Below are positions 14,469-24,475 of a DNA stretch of 64,000 nucleotides, piece by piece. Source of the stretch: Candidatus Sabulitectum sp. (GTDB lineage: Bacteria > Fermentibacterota > Fermentibacteria > Fermentibacterales > JCC-6). The stretch is from NCBI GenBank assembly GCA_023139045.1, contig JAGLOJ010000082.1:25868-89867 (forward strand), given 5' to 3'. Within the stretch, counting starts at the first letter, position 1. Each line of letters starts with the position of its first letter. The notes below the pieces were generated by a model. That model made no database searches and was not told where the DNA came from. It worked only from the letters and a program-made list of their open reading frames with translations. The translations under genes were made by a program, and so were the position numbers.

Positions 14469-15554
14469 TTACTGCTGGCCTGCTCTTCTGAAAAGCCAGA
14501 TACCCAGAATGATGAAAACAACTTCAGGGAGGGCTGCTGCAAGAATGGGTTCCAGGGCACCCTTATGCCCCAATGTCTGTCCGAACCGGGCCAGTGAGAA
14601 AAAGATGAATCCCAGAAGTATAGCCAGACCGATGCTGGTTGATTTGCCGCTTCTGGGGTTGCTGGTGGCAAGGGGAGCACCAACCAGTACCATTATCAGT
14701 GTGGCAAAGGGGAAGAAAAGAGTAAGCCAGAATTCCACAAGATCTCCAGTTGGATTTCCTCCTGCACTCCTCACCCTTCCAATGTGATTCCAGAGCTGGA
14801 AGATGTTCATCTCCGCTGCACTTTTCCTTCTGCTTCCAAAGTCTTCCGGTGTATCTGTAATCTCAGGAAGAGGCAGAGTATCATGAAGTGTGAAGGACAT
14901 CTCACCGGAGGGTGAGAATCTTCTTTCCTCGGCAGATATTCCAGTCCAGACGGAATCTATGTAAGTCAGTCTTTGAGCATCTACTCTTCTTGTAACCCTG
15001 AGGCTGTCATCGAACCACTCTACAACCGCTCTTGAAATGCTCGCGCGCCGACCGTCAAAAAGCCCGATCTCTACTATTGCCCCATCCAGTGTTCTGTGTG
15101 CAAAATCGTTACGCATGAAATAGTTAATGGGATCTCTGCCATCGATTTCCACCCTTTTAACTTGTGTCTGCAGGTAATTGGCATCCGCCATTACGAAGTC
15201 TCCCACGGCCAGTGTGAACACGCTGATTGTGAATCCCACAAAGATAAGGGGCAGAAAAATCCTGGGTATTGAAACTCCTGAAGCACGTATTGCGGTTAAT
15301 TCGTTGTTTTTGGCCATTCCGGCCACGAGGAGCAGAGAACATATCAAAACGGCAATCGGTGTAACGAGAACTATGATGTAGGGAAGCCCGTAGAAATAGT
15401 ATCGCAGAAAGGTCATTACAGTAACATTTTTGTCTACCCACCTGCTGAAGTGGTCAAAGGCGTTTACAGTGATGAAGACCACAGTGAACGAAAGAACAGC
15501 CATGAAAATCATCCTGATAAAGTGTCCGGCAAGATATCTGTCCAGCAATTTCAC
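14469..15554 (-). CDS. lptG: LptG-like permease (YjgP/YjgQ family)
   Basis: Family-typical N-terminus MKLLDRYLAGHFIRMIF and C-terminal TM block; paired with a second family member. Confidence 0.8.
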   Translation of the reverse strand: MKLLDRYLAGHFIRMIFMAVLSFTVVFITVNAFDHFSRWVDKNVTVMTFLRYYFYGLPYIIVLVTPIAVLICSLLLVAGMAKNNELTAIRASGVSIPRIFLPLIFVGFTISVFTLAVGDFVMADANYLQTQVKRVEIDGRDPINYFMRNDFAHRTLDGAIVEIGLFDGRRASISRAVVEWFDDSLRVTRRVDAQRLTYIDSVWTGISAEERRFSPSGEMSFTLHDTLPLPEITDTPEDFGSRRKSAAEMNIFQLWNHIGRVRSAGGNPTGDLVEFWLTLFFPFATLIMVLVGAPLATSNPRSGKSTSIGLAILLGFIFFSLARFGQTLGHKGALEPILAAALPEVVFIILGIWLFRRAGQQ

Positions 15555-16891
15555 CTGCGAAGTCCTTTTCTTCTGAATTTCTGCATGAGCTTCTTGAAGT
15601 CAGGCAGTGGAACAGGATGCCCCTCACGCATGCTTCTGTAAGAGAGGTACACCCCCAGGATGCCCAGCAGAATGTTCGGAGACCACATTGCAGCCCAGGC
15701 TGCTACTCTACCTCTGTCTGCAAGCTGTTCACCGGCAATGAGAAAGAAGTAATAAACAAGGATGAAAACCAGGCTCATTGATACTGCCAGCCCGGTATTG
15801 GAATTCTTTGAAGAAAGACCCAGAGGAACCCCGAGAAGAACGAAAACAATACATGCGAAGGGGATTGAGTATTTCTTGTGAATTTCCACATTGTACTTGC
15901 CGATGTTCTTCTGAAGATTGTTTACCTGTTCGTTGAGCAGGATCAGGTCAGTGGATGTTCCTGTGAGCCAGGTCATCGTGTTTCTGATTCTTCTCGTACT
16001 GTCTCCAAGAGCAACTGGATTGTCTTCACTGTAAACAGAAGCGATGAATGATTCTGCCGTGGCTGATATACTGTCAATGAGAAGAATTCGCCGTGCACCG
16101 AGACTGTCAACGAAGATCCCCATCTGTTCTGCAGACATCTCCCTGTCACCTCTGCTGTCTCTGTCATGTCTTACAAGCTCTTCGGAGCGTGCAATATCAA
16201 TAATGTAGGTGCTGAACGATGCGTATCTGTAGCCGTTTTCCCGATCCTTCTCATGCATCTGACCATCTTCCAGTGTCAACCTGAGATGGTTGCCGCCAAC
16301 AGGTTCCATAGTACCTTCCATTGCGGTAATAGTTCGGGCGGGGGCTCCGGGAGTACTTGCGTGAATGATCACGCCAATCAGCTTGCCTGTAAGGTCGTCT
16401 TTTTCCTGAACAAAAATTCTGTAGTTCTCAATCCCGTCTACAAACATTCCCGGTTCAATCCTGGCTGTGGGTTTCATTGTTCCGATATCCAGCAGGAGGT
16501 TTCGTGCAATATGGTTCGCTTCGGGAAGAACACTGTTGTTAAATACCACAAGAATTCCTGCTATGAGCAGTGCCACCATTACAAGAGGAAACATTATGTT
16601 ATAGATGCTGGCGCCACTGGCTTTCATGGCTGTAATTTCAAGATCTCCAGACATTCTGCCAATGGCGATAAGAATGCCGGCTAGAACTCCCATGGGAATA
16701 ACAACTGCAATCATTGAGGGGAGAAGAAGCAGGAATATCTCTGCAACAATGCGCATTGGAACGCCCTTGCTGACTATGAGGTCAAGCAGATCCAGCAGTT
16801 TGTCCAGAAGCATTATGAATGTGAACAGACAGAGGGAGAGCAGGAATGGGGGGAAGAACTCTTTTAGAACGTATACTTGCAACTTTTTCAT
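15551..16891 (-). CDS. lptF: LptF-like permease (YjgP/YjgQ family)
   Basis: MKKLQVYVLKEFFPPFLLSLCLFTFIMLLDKLLDLLDLIVSKGV; overlaps the LptG-like ORF by 4 nt. Confidence 0.8.
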   Translation of the reverse strand: MKKLQVYVLKEFFPPFLLSLCLFTFIMLLDKLLDLLDLIVSKGVPMRIVAEIFLLLLPSMIAVVIPMGVLAGILIAIGRMSGDLEITAMKASGASIYNIMFPLVMVALLIAGILVVFNNSVLPEANHIARNLLLDIGTMKPTARIEPGMFVDGIENYRIFVQEKDDLTGKLIGVIIHASTPGAPARTITAMEGTMEPVGGNHLRLTLEDGQMHEKDRENGYRYASFSTYIIDIARSEELVRHDRDSRGDREMSAEQMGIFVDSLGARRILLIDSISATAESFIASVYSEDNPVALGDSTRRIRNTMTWLTGTSTDLILLNEQVNNLQKNIGKYNVEIHKKYSIPFACIVFVLLGVPLGLSSKNSNTGLAVSMSLVFILVYYFFLIAGEQLADRGRVAAWAAMWSPNILLGILGVYLSYRSMREGHPVPLPDFKKLMQKFRRKGLRR

Positions 16892-17013
16892 TGAATTCCC
16901 ATGATAGACGCTTGCGTTACAGGTGGCGGACGATGAATTATAGCAATGTCGGGCTTCCCTGTCATGGTTCCGGGAACATGGTACCTTTGGATGGATAGTA
17001 CATACGAGGTGAA

Positions 17014-20000
17014 ATGAAAAGACTTTTAACTATAGCACTATTGCTTTTAATTGCCCCACACGCTGATGCTGTGGGTGGGTTGCGCAGTTTTTCACTGATT
17101 GATGAGCATCCCGGTTACTGGTATCAGAACTCACTGCCCTGGCTTGTAAGCCTTCCCTCCACTCAGGTTGAGGTATGGTCCAGCCTGATGGGCAATGGTA
17201 TCAGTTACAGGCTTATGTACAGAGGGTATCCTCTGGCCACGTCAAGAACATGGTCACTCTCCGGTGTGCGATCTCGACTGATCGGCTGGAGTACATGGAA
17301 AGAATGGACCGAGGCAAATGCCCGGAATGGTATTCGCAACAGCGGTACGCGTGGCCATCTTGTTCCGACCATTTACCTGCCCTTGAACATGCCGGGAGTT
17401 ATTGGTGATGCTATTGGAACAGGCGGCCAGCTCGATATTTCAGGGCATCAGACGATCTCTCTTTCAGGGATCAGCCATATCTATCCCAACAGAGTTAACG
17501 TTGAGGGGTCCAGCACATCGCTCTTTCCGGATCTGAAGATGGAACAGGATCTCCGCATTCGCCTTGACGGAACAATTGGTGAAAAAATACACGTTGCAGT
17601 TGACCATGACAGCCAGAGGCAGATCGGTTCGGACTACAGTGTAAGTCTCAGCTATGATGGGGATGATGATGAGATAATTCAGTCAATTGAACTGGGTGAT
17701 GTAAATTTGTCCATCACAGGTCCGGAATTCATCAGCTACTCCATTCCTCATCAGGGGTTGTTTGGTGCAAAACTGATTGCACAGGCTGGCCCATTTGATG
17801 TTACCGTCATTGCAAGCAAGGAAGGCAGTTCTACAGAGAGTTCTGATTTTGTCGGGCAGGCTTCTCTTGTGAACGATTCGATCCTGGACATACGCCCTGC
17901 GAACAACTACTTTTTCCGGGCTTTTCCCGATACAGTCACTGCGCCGTACATGGACCCAAATCATATTCGTGTATTTATTGATGATGGTATTGCAGCAAAT
18001 AATCTGGAGACTGGTGCCATTGAAGGTAACTGGTTTGTTCCCAGGGGATCAGGCGGATTGCTCACTGGAACAGACGGCTGGTGGGATGAGCTTACACCTG
18101 GTATCGAGAGAGATTTCGTTCTTGTGGACTCAGGCAGAACAATACGGTTCCTCAGTCCGGTGAATGATAACTACGAAATTGCTGTCGCGCTCATAACTAC
18201 AGCTGGTGATACAGTAGGAACAGCTCCCGCAGAAGAATTGTACAATCTGAAAATGATCAAGCAGTCGAATCCACTGCCTGAATCACCTGATAATTACCCC
18301 ACATGGGCATATGAGATGAGGAATTACTACTTCCTGGGTGCCAACAACATCGTCAGGGAAAGTTTCAACTGCGATATTTTTCTGCAGCGGCCCGGTGAGG
18401 ATCCAACCTCTGTCCAGGATGGAATTCCCTTTACTCAGATTCTGGGCCTTGATACCAACGGCGACGGCCTGATGTACGATGAGGATACCACCATGGACTG
18501 GGAAAACGGTTTCATCATTTTTCCACAGAGTAGACCATTTGCCAGTACAGAACTGGATCATCCCAACAACACTGTTTACACGGAAAAAAACCCAGCCATG
18601 AACAAGTCTCTTTACTATATGCGGGTAAGCTACAGAGCTGCTTCCACTACTTATTCCCTTGGCCGCATGGGTATTGTAGAGGGCAGTGAGAAAGTAACGC
18701 TGACAGTAGCCGGGCAGGCAAGAACACTTGTGCGGAATACGGATTACTCGATCATCTATGAGGTGGGGCTTCTTACGCTCATGGGCGAAGCAGCTGATCT
18801 TGCCCAGGACCCTGCTAATACCCTTCGAGTAACTTTCGAGTACATACCGTTTTTCAGTTCTGTGTCTAAAACACTGCTGGGCACCAGAATAGTTTACAAT
18901 ATGGGTACGCATTCCTGGCTTGGTGGAACCATGATGTACGAGAATGCAAGTTCACCGGAGACTCGCCCACGGGTTGGAGAGGGTTCCTTCGGAACTACTG
19001 TGTTTGATGTGGATGTGCATCTGGAAGCAAAACCTGAATTTCTTACTGATGCGGTGAACTTGTTGCCACTGGTATACACTGAAGCCGAAAGTCGTGTGAT
19101 TCTTTCAGGAGAGGTCGCCGTGAGCCTGCCTTCCGGGGAGAGCAAAGCATGGCTGGATGACATGGAGGGATCAGAGTCAACTTTCCCTCTCGGGCAGTCA
19201 AGGTCAGCCTGGTTCTACTCTTCTATGCCCAAGTCGGGATCTCCACTGCTCTTTCCTGTGGGAGAATCCAGGTGGTACAATGCAACCAACAGATGGTCGC
19301 TGAATGACATTATTCCCGGCGAGACCAGCAACGACGCTTTGAAAAAGATCAGTGGTGTTCTTCAATTTGTTTTCTCGCCTGATGAGAGTAATCCCATTGA
19401 CTCATGGGGAGGATTTCAGAGATGTATCGAGCGCTACGGAACTGATTTTTCTCAAAAAACACATCTGTCACTTTATGTAAGAGCTACCGGTTGTGCGGTG
19501 AATGCAAATCTTTACATTGATCTCGGTGAGAGGATAGATGAAGACACCTACTGGCTTGAAAGGGTGGGAGATGATCTGATCAGACAAGCCAATGGCGTAC
19601 TCGATACAGAAGATGTGAATTCGGATGGCATAAGGTCAACAACAGAGGATACAGGGCTTGACACACTCCCTTCCATTGATGAAGCGGGATACAGTTCTTC
19701 AAATCTTGACCCCAACCAGGATAATTACAGGTACAACTCAAACGATCCGCTCCAAACCAGATTCAATGCTATCAACAACTGTGAGAACAATGGAAGACTT
19801 GATACTGAGGATCTGAACAGGAACGGTGTTCTGGACACATTGAATACTTTCTTCAGGATACGGATTCCACTTGATGATCCGGAGTACATAATTTCCACCA
19901 GTTCCACCGGATGGATGCTGGTACAGATTCCTCTTGATGATTCTTTGCTTGTCAGCACACCTTTGATCTCAGATGGAGATCCGACCTGGGAGAAGATTAC

Positions 20001-22638
20001 CTATACACGCATATGGGTAGACGGATTCACCGAGCAGGACACCCTGGAATTTTTTGACGTCGGGCTTGTGGGCAACAGGTGGAAACCCAACAGAATCAGT
20101 ATACTGGGGCAGATTGCTATTCCTCTTCAGCCTGGCGAGAGTTTTACTGTCTCCGTGGTCAACAATCGTCAGAATCAGGATTACATAGAAAATCCGCCCC
20201 CCGGGATTGATCCGGGCGATGACCAGAACGGAGAGCCCAAGCTTGAGCAGTCCATCAGTCTTGACTGTTCAGAAATGGCTGAAGGACATGAGGGTGTCGC
20301 CAGACAGACTTTCTACTCGATAGAGAACTACACGCAGTACAGGTCTCTGAGTTTTCCCTTTCGCGGCTCGTCACAGGGAGGAGAACTGTTCTTTCAGATG
20401 GGAAGAGACAGTTTGAACTACTATGAAGTTACAGCCGATATTCAGTCCGGCTGGCAGGTTGTGGAGATTGACCTTCAGGATCTTGTAGACCTCAAAACTT
20501 TGAAGGATCTGACAGAGGAGAATGAGTTCCGTTCAGGTAATCTGGCCGTCGTTGGTAATCCATCTCTCTCTGAAGTGATGATGCTGGGTCTTGGAGTGAG
20601 AAGCACTGATCAATCGCCTCTGACATCCCAGGTGTGGGTTGATGATATAACTGTGAAGGGTCATTATCTGGAGCCCGGCAATGCACACAGGATATCAGGT
20701 GATGTCAATTTTGCAGATCTGCTCTCAATATCCGGGGATTACAGAATGATTGATGATGACTTTCACGGTCTGGGTAAGACCAGCGGAACGGGAACCACAG
20801 TTACCAGATACAGTGCCTCGTCTACTCTGAATCTGGACAGGTTTACTCCACCCGTATGGAACTGGTCGCTTCCGGCAACTTATGCCTGGAACAGGAATTT
20901 TTCTGAGCCAAGATATGCCATAAACAGCGATATAAGGTTGGAGGGCGACGAAACCTGGGAGTACCGTACCGAGTCCAATAAGTGGGACACATCCATTCAA
21001 TTGAGAAGAAATGGCCGATCAGACGATTTCTTCGGCCGTTACTTCCTTGACCCGATTCATATCAGACACGCCATGGGCAATGGCTGGGGCAGAACACCCA
21101 CCACTCGTGATTCCATCGAGAACGAGAATGTAACATTCACATATGATCTCCGCCTGGGAAGAATGAGTCTGTTCAGGATGCCGATACTCGAGGACATCAG
21201 ACTCCGACCCACCAGATTCGGCTTTGGAGTGGGTTGGACGCGCAGTAGAAATGTGATGTATGACATTGCAAATCAGGATACAGTTCTTACCAGAGAGAAC
21301 GCGGAACGAAGGCTCAATACAGATGGTAACATCGCATTCAATCTGTGGAAGGGGCTGACCACATCCTACAGCCTTTCTGTCGGGCGGGATATGTTTTACC
21401 CCTGGGACGAACCCTGCACAGGTATAAACGTTGGAAGAGAAGTCTCCCGTAACCAGAATGCCGGCGTGAGTCAGGAGATAAACTTCTGGAATTATCTTAA
21501 ACCCAGAGTCAGCTGGGATGCCAGGTATGGAATGGCAAGGCTCAGCCCGCATACTGCCACAGGTTCTGATACTCTCAGTCGACCCGACGTGGGCAGTGAT
21601 GTTACGGCCAGACTTAATCTCAGGCTGGGGCTGGCTCATACGATAAGATCGATCGCAAGGTTGAGGGACGAACGGCTCGATGAGGAAGCATTGCCAGGCA
21701 GCCCGAGATGGTTTTTAAGTAAAATGGAGAGATGGGCGGACAAAATTACCGATCCCAACATAGTATTCAGCAGATCCAGAAGCAGTGATTACAATGATGT
21801 ACCGTTCACGCCGTCTGCTGCTTACCAGTTCGGCTTTGAGCCTGATATGGACGGACTTGATCCCTACAACAAAACAACTTCAAATTCCATGCAGATCTCC
21901 GGTGGGTACAGGCCAACCAATACAATGTCTGTAAGGGTTGAGTACAGTGATTCTGAAAACAAAAGCTTTTATTCGGGTTTCTGGAACAGAACAGACAACA
22001 CAACATGGCCTGCCGTCACCGTTTCGTGGAGCGGTCTGGAAAGATATGAACCTCTTGCTTTTCTCAGAAGTGGATCTGTCAGCAGTGGTTACAGAATGGA
22101 AACCAGTATATCATCCAGGATAGAAAATGACAGTTTGACCCCGGTGAGTAAAACAGAAACCTCAAGATGGAGTCCGCTGCTAAGCTTCACCGGTTCATTT
22201 GATAACAAGGTTCAGATAACAATCTCAGACAACATGTCTACTACTGAAACAAGAAACTACACAGGATCTTCTGCTGTCGTTCGTTCTGGAAACAACTCGG
22301 CACAGTTCAAACTTTCCTATAGTTTCAGCGCACCCGGAGGGGTAGCAATACCCATTCCTCTTCTGAATCGATTGAGGTTATCATTCCAGAGTGACCTGAC
22401 AACATCACTTTCCATTACGAGATCAACCGGTATAAGCGAAGTCACGGGCGGACAGGCAGGTGAGACTCAAGTTCAATCCGACAAGACGGAATGGAGAATT
22501 GAACCATCTGCTTCTTATGATTTTGGAACTGTTACAGCCTCAATGACTGCTATTTACGGTTGGAAGAAAGACAAAGTTAACAATCAGTATGACCAGAAAG
22601 ATGTGGGTCTTAATTTCTCAGTAACCATCAATTTCTGA
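17014..22638 (+). CDS. sprA: SprA/Sov-like outer-membrane protein (T9SS translocon)
   Basis: 1874 aa, signal peptide, N-terminal SprA-like segment (IGEKIHVAVDHDSQRQIGSDYSVSLSY..IELGDVNLSITGPEFISYSIPHQGLFGAKLIAQAGPFDVTVIASKEGSS) and a long beta-strand-rich C-terminus. Confidence 0.75.
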   Translation: MKRLLTIALLLLIAPHADAVGGLRSFSLIDEHPGYWYQNSLPWLVSLPSTQVEVWSSLMGNGISYRLMYRGYPLATSRTWSLSGVRSRLIGWSTWKEWTEANARNGIRNSGTRGHLVPTIYLPLNMPGVIGDAIGTGGQLDISGHQTISLSGISHIYPNRVNVEGSSTSLFPDLKMEQDLRIRLDGTIGEKIHVAVDHDSQRQIGSDYSVSLSYDGDDDEIIQSIELGDVNLSITGPEFISYSIPHQGLFGAKLIAQAGPFDVTVIASKEGSSTESSDFVGQASLVNDSILDIRPANNYFFRAFPDTVTAPYMDPNHIRVFIDDGIAANNLETGAIEGNWFVPRGSGGLLTGTDGWWDELTPGIERDFVLVDSGRTIRFLSPVNDNYEIAVALITTAGDTVGTAPAEELYNLKMIKQSNPLPESPDNYPTWAYEMRNYYFLGANNIVRESFNCDIFLQRPGEDPTSVQDGIPFTQILGLDTNGDGLMYDEDTTMDWENGFIIFPQSRPFASTELDHPNNTVYTEKNPAMNKSLYYMRVSYRAASTTYSLGRMGIVEGSEKVTLTVAGQARTLVRNTDYSIIYEVGLLTLMGEAADLAQDPANTLRVTFEYIPFFSSVSKTLLGTRIVYNMGTHSWLGGTMMYENASSPETRPRVGEGSFGTTVFDVDVHLEAKPEFLTDAVNLLPLVYTEAESRVILSGEVAVSLPSGESKAWLDDMEGSESTFPLGQSRSAWFYSSMPKSGSPLLFPVGESRWYNATNRWSLNDIIPGETSNDALKKISGVLQFVFSPDESNPIDSWGGFQRCIERYGTDFSQKTHLSLYVRATGCAVNANLYIDLGERIDEDTYWLERVGDDLIRQANGVLDTEDVNSDGIRSTTEDTGLDTLPSIDEAGYSSSNLDPNQDNYRYNSNDPLQTRFNAINNCENNGRLDTEDLNRNGVLDTLNTFFRIRIPLDDPEYIISTSSTGWMLVQIPLDDSLLVSTPLISDGDPTWEKITYTRIWVDGFTEQDTLEFFDVGLVGNRWKPNRISILGQIAIPLQPGESFTVSVVNNRQNQDYIENPPPGIDPGDDQNGEPKLEQSISLDCSEMAEGHEGVARQTFYSIENYTQYRSLSFPFRGSSQGGELFFQMGRDSLNYYEVTADIQSGWQVVEIDLQDLVDLKTLKDLTEENEFRSGNLAVVGNPSLSEVMMLGLGVRSTDQSPLTSQVWVDDITVKGHYLEPGNAHRISGDVNFADLLSISGDYRMIDDDFHGLGKTSGTGTTVTRYSASSTLNLDRFTPPVWNWSLPATYAWNRNFSEPRYAINSDIRLEGDETWEYRTESNKWDTSIQLRRNGRSDDFFGRYFLDPIHIRHAMGNGWGRTPTTRDSIENENVTFTYDLRLGRMSLFRMPILEDIRLRPTRFGFGVGWTRSRNVMYDIANQDTVLTRENAERRLNTDGNIAFNLWKGLTTSYSLSVGRDMFYPWDEPCTGINVGREVSRNQNAGVSQEINFWNYLKPRVSWDARYGMARLSPHTATGSDTLSRPDVGSDVTARLNLRLGLAHTIRSIARLRDERLDEEALPGSPRWFLSKMERWADKITDPNIVFSRSRSSDYNDVPFTPSAAYQFGFEPDMDGLDPYNKTTSNSMQISGGYRPTNTMSVRVEYSDSENKSFYSGFWNRTDNTTWPAVTVSWSGLERYEPLAFLRSGSVSSGYRMETSISSRIENDSLTPVSKTETSRWSPLLSFTGSFDNKVQITISDNMSTTETRNYTGSSAVVRSGNNSAQFKLSYSFSAPGGVAIPIPLLNRLRLSFQSDLTTSLSITRSTGISEVTGGQAGETQVQSDKTEWRIEPSASYDFGTVTASMTAIYGWKKDKVNNQYDQKDVGLNFSVTINF

Positions 22639-22726
22639 ATCCTGCTCTTGACATTCGGGCTTTATCACTAAAAGATATACATTCGTGTGCTCGTATTCGA
22701 CGATTTAAGGCAAGGAAGAGGTTTGA

Positions 22727-24475
22727 ATGAAACTGGGTCAGATGTTGTTGAAAGCAGGGCTTCTTGATCGGGAGCAGCTTGCGGATGCTCTTGAACATCA
22801 GAAAAATGAGGGTGGCAGGCTGGGTTATAACCTGGTAAAGATGGATCTTATATCTGAAGAAAAGTTGAATGATTATCTTGCAAGGCAGAACCGTATTGAA
22901 GCTGTTAACATTGACGGCATTGATATTCCCCAGGACGTACTGAATCTGGTCTCTGCGAAACTTGCATTGCGTTATGAAGTTGTTCCTGTCGAGAAAGAAG
23001 GCCGGAAGCTTGTTCTTGCCATGGCAGATCCACAGAATCTTTTCACCATTGACGACCTGAGGTTTTCTCTTGGCATGGAGATTGAACCTCATATATGTGC
23101 ATCTTCAATGATTCAGAGAGCTTTACACAAATTCTACGGTGCAACAGACGCGATTGTTCCAGTTGAAGATGTTGAAAAAGAGAAGGAAAAGGAAGAGGAA
23201 CTGAAGTCTTCGGGCGATGAACTCATCGTGGGTGATGACGCCTTTTTCTCGCTGATTGAGGAAGACGAAGAGGAAGAAGAGGATGAGGTTCTTTCAATAG
23301 ACCTCTCTGATTCTCCCGTGGTAAAACTGGTAAACAGCGTTATTGCAGATGCGGTCAAACGGGGTGCCAGTGATATTCACTTTGAGCCCTTTGAGAAATT
23401 TATTAGAATCAGGTACAGAATAGATGGCGTTCTGCATGAGATTATGAGACCCAGCAGAAAATACAGACAGGCAATGGTCAGTCGACTGAAAATTCTCGGT
23501 TGTATGAACATCGCAGAGCACAATATTCCTCAGGATGGAAGAACAAAAGTAAGAGTCGGGGACAGATTTGTTGATATGCGCCTTTCAACGCTGCCAACTC
23601 TTTTCGGAGAGAAGGTTGAGGTTCGTCTTCTTGACCGCTCAAAGGTTCAGTTGAACCTTGATGTTCTGGGGTTTGAGGAGGAGACTCTCTACCAGTTCAG
23701 AAGGGGCATCAAGCGTCCCTATGGTATTGTTCTGGTTACAGGCCCCAGTGGCAGCGGTAAAACAACAACACTTTATTCAGCTCTTACAGAGTTGAATGAT
23801 ATTGGAGTTAACATCATGACTGCCGAGAATCCGGTTGAGTTCAACCTTAAGGGCATCAATCAGGTTCAGATGAATGCCGATGTCGGGCTTACATTTGCCA
23901 AAGCCCTTCGAGCATATCTCAGGCAGGATCCTGACATAATAATGGTTGGAGAGATCAGAGATCAGGAAACCAGTGAGATTGCTATTCGCGCTGCTCTCAC
24001 CGGTCACCTTGTTTTGTCAACGGCACACACCAATGATGCCCCGAGTACGATCAACAGACTTGTTGATATGGGAACAGAGCCGTACATGCTCAGTACCTCA
24101 CTGGTATGCATCTGCAGTCAAAGACTGATAAGGAAAGTATGTAACAACTGCAAAACTCCAGTGATGGTTCCCCGGGAAGCCATGATTGAGGCAGGTATCG
24201 AGCCGGAGAGATTCAAGGGAATCACCTTTTACGAGGGTACCGGTTGTTCCAGGTGCAACCAGACCGGCTACAGCGGTCGAACGGGAATTTACGAAGTTAT
24301 GCAGATAGATGATGAGATGCGTACTCTTATTGAGGGTGACGCCAACAGTGTTGATCTTGAAAAGGCAGCACTGAAAAAGGGTATGATTAACCTGAGAGAA
24401 GCTGCTCTTCGAAAGCTGGAACGGGGTTTGACCACTTTTGATGAAGTAATCAGGGAGACTGTTTCGAATGTATAA
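22727..24475 (+). CDS. pilB: type IV pilus assembly ATPase PilB (copy 1)
   Basis: MshEN-like N-terminus; Walker A GPSGSGKTTTLYSAL; Walker B IIMVGEIRDQET; CNNC...CSRC zinc site. Confidence 0.92.
   Translation: MKLGQMLLKAGLLDREQLADALEHQKNEGGRLGYNLVKMDLISEEKLNDYLARQNRIEAVNIDGIDIPQDVLNLVSAKLALRYEVVPVEKEGRKLVLAMADPQNLFTIDDLRFSLGMEIEPHICASSMIQRALHKFYGATDAIVPVEDVEKEKEKEEELKSSGDELIVGDDAFFSLIEEDEEEEEDEVLSIDLSDSPVVKLVNSVIADAVKRGASDIHFEPFEKFIRIRYRIDGVLHEIMRPSRKYRQAMVSRLKILGCMNIAEHNIPQDGRTKVRVGDRFVDMRLSTLPTLFGEKVEVRLLDRSKVQLNLDVLGFEEETLYQFRRGIKRPYGIVLVTGPSGSGKTTTLYSALTELNDIGVNIMTAENPVEFNLKGINQVQMNADVGLTFAKALRAYLRQDPDIIMVGEIRDQETSEIAIRAALTGHLVLSTAHTNDAPSTINRLVDMGTEPYMLSTSLVCICSQRLIRKVCNNCKTPVMVPREAMIEAGIEPERFKGITFYEGTGCSRCNQTGYSGRTGIYEVMQIDDEMRTLIEGDANSVDLEKAALKKGMINLREAALRKLERGLTTFDEVIRETVSNV

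Noticed and set aside
21019-21639. 206-aa antisense ORF in the sprA-like gene (also 18283-18912)
   Set aside because: Shadow ORFs against a continuous 1874-aa coding frame
22649-22675. TTGACA... promoter before pilB
   Set aside because: No convincing -10 at 16-18 nt spacing
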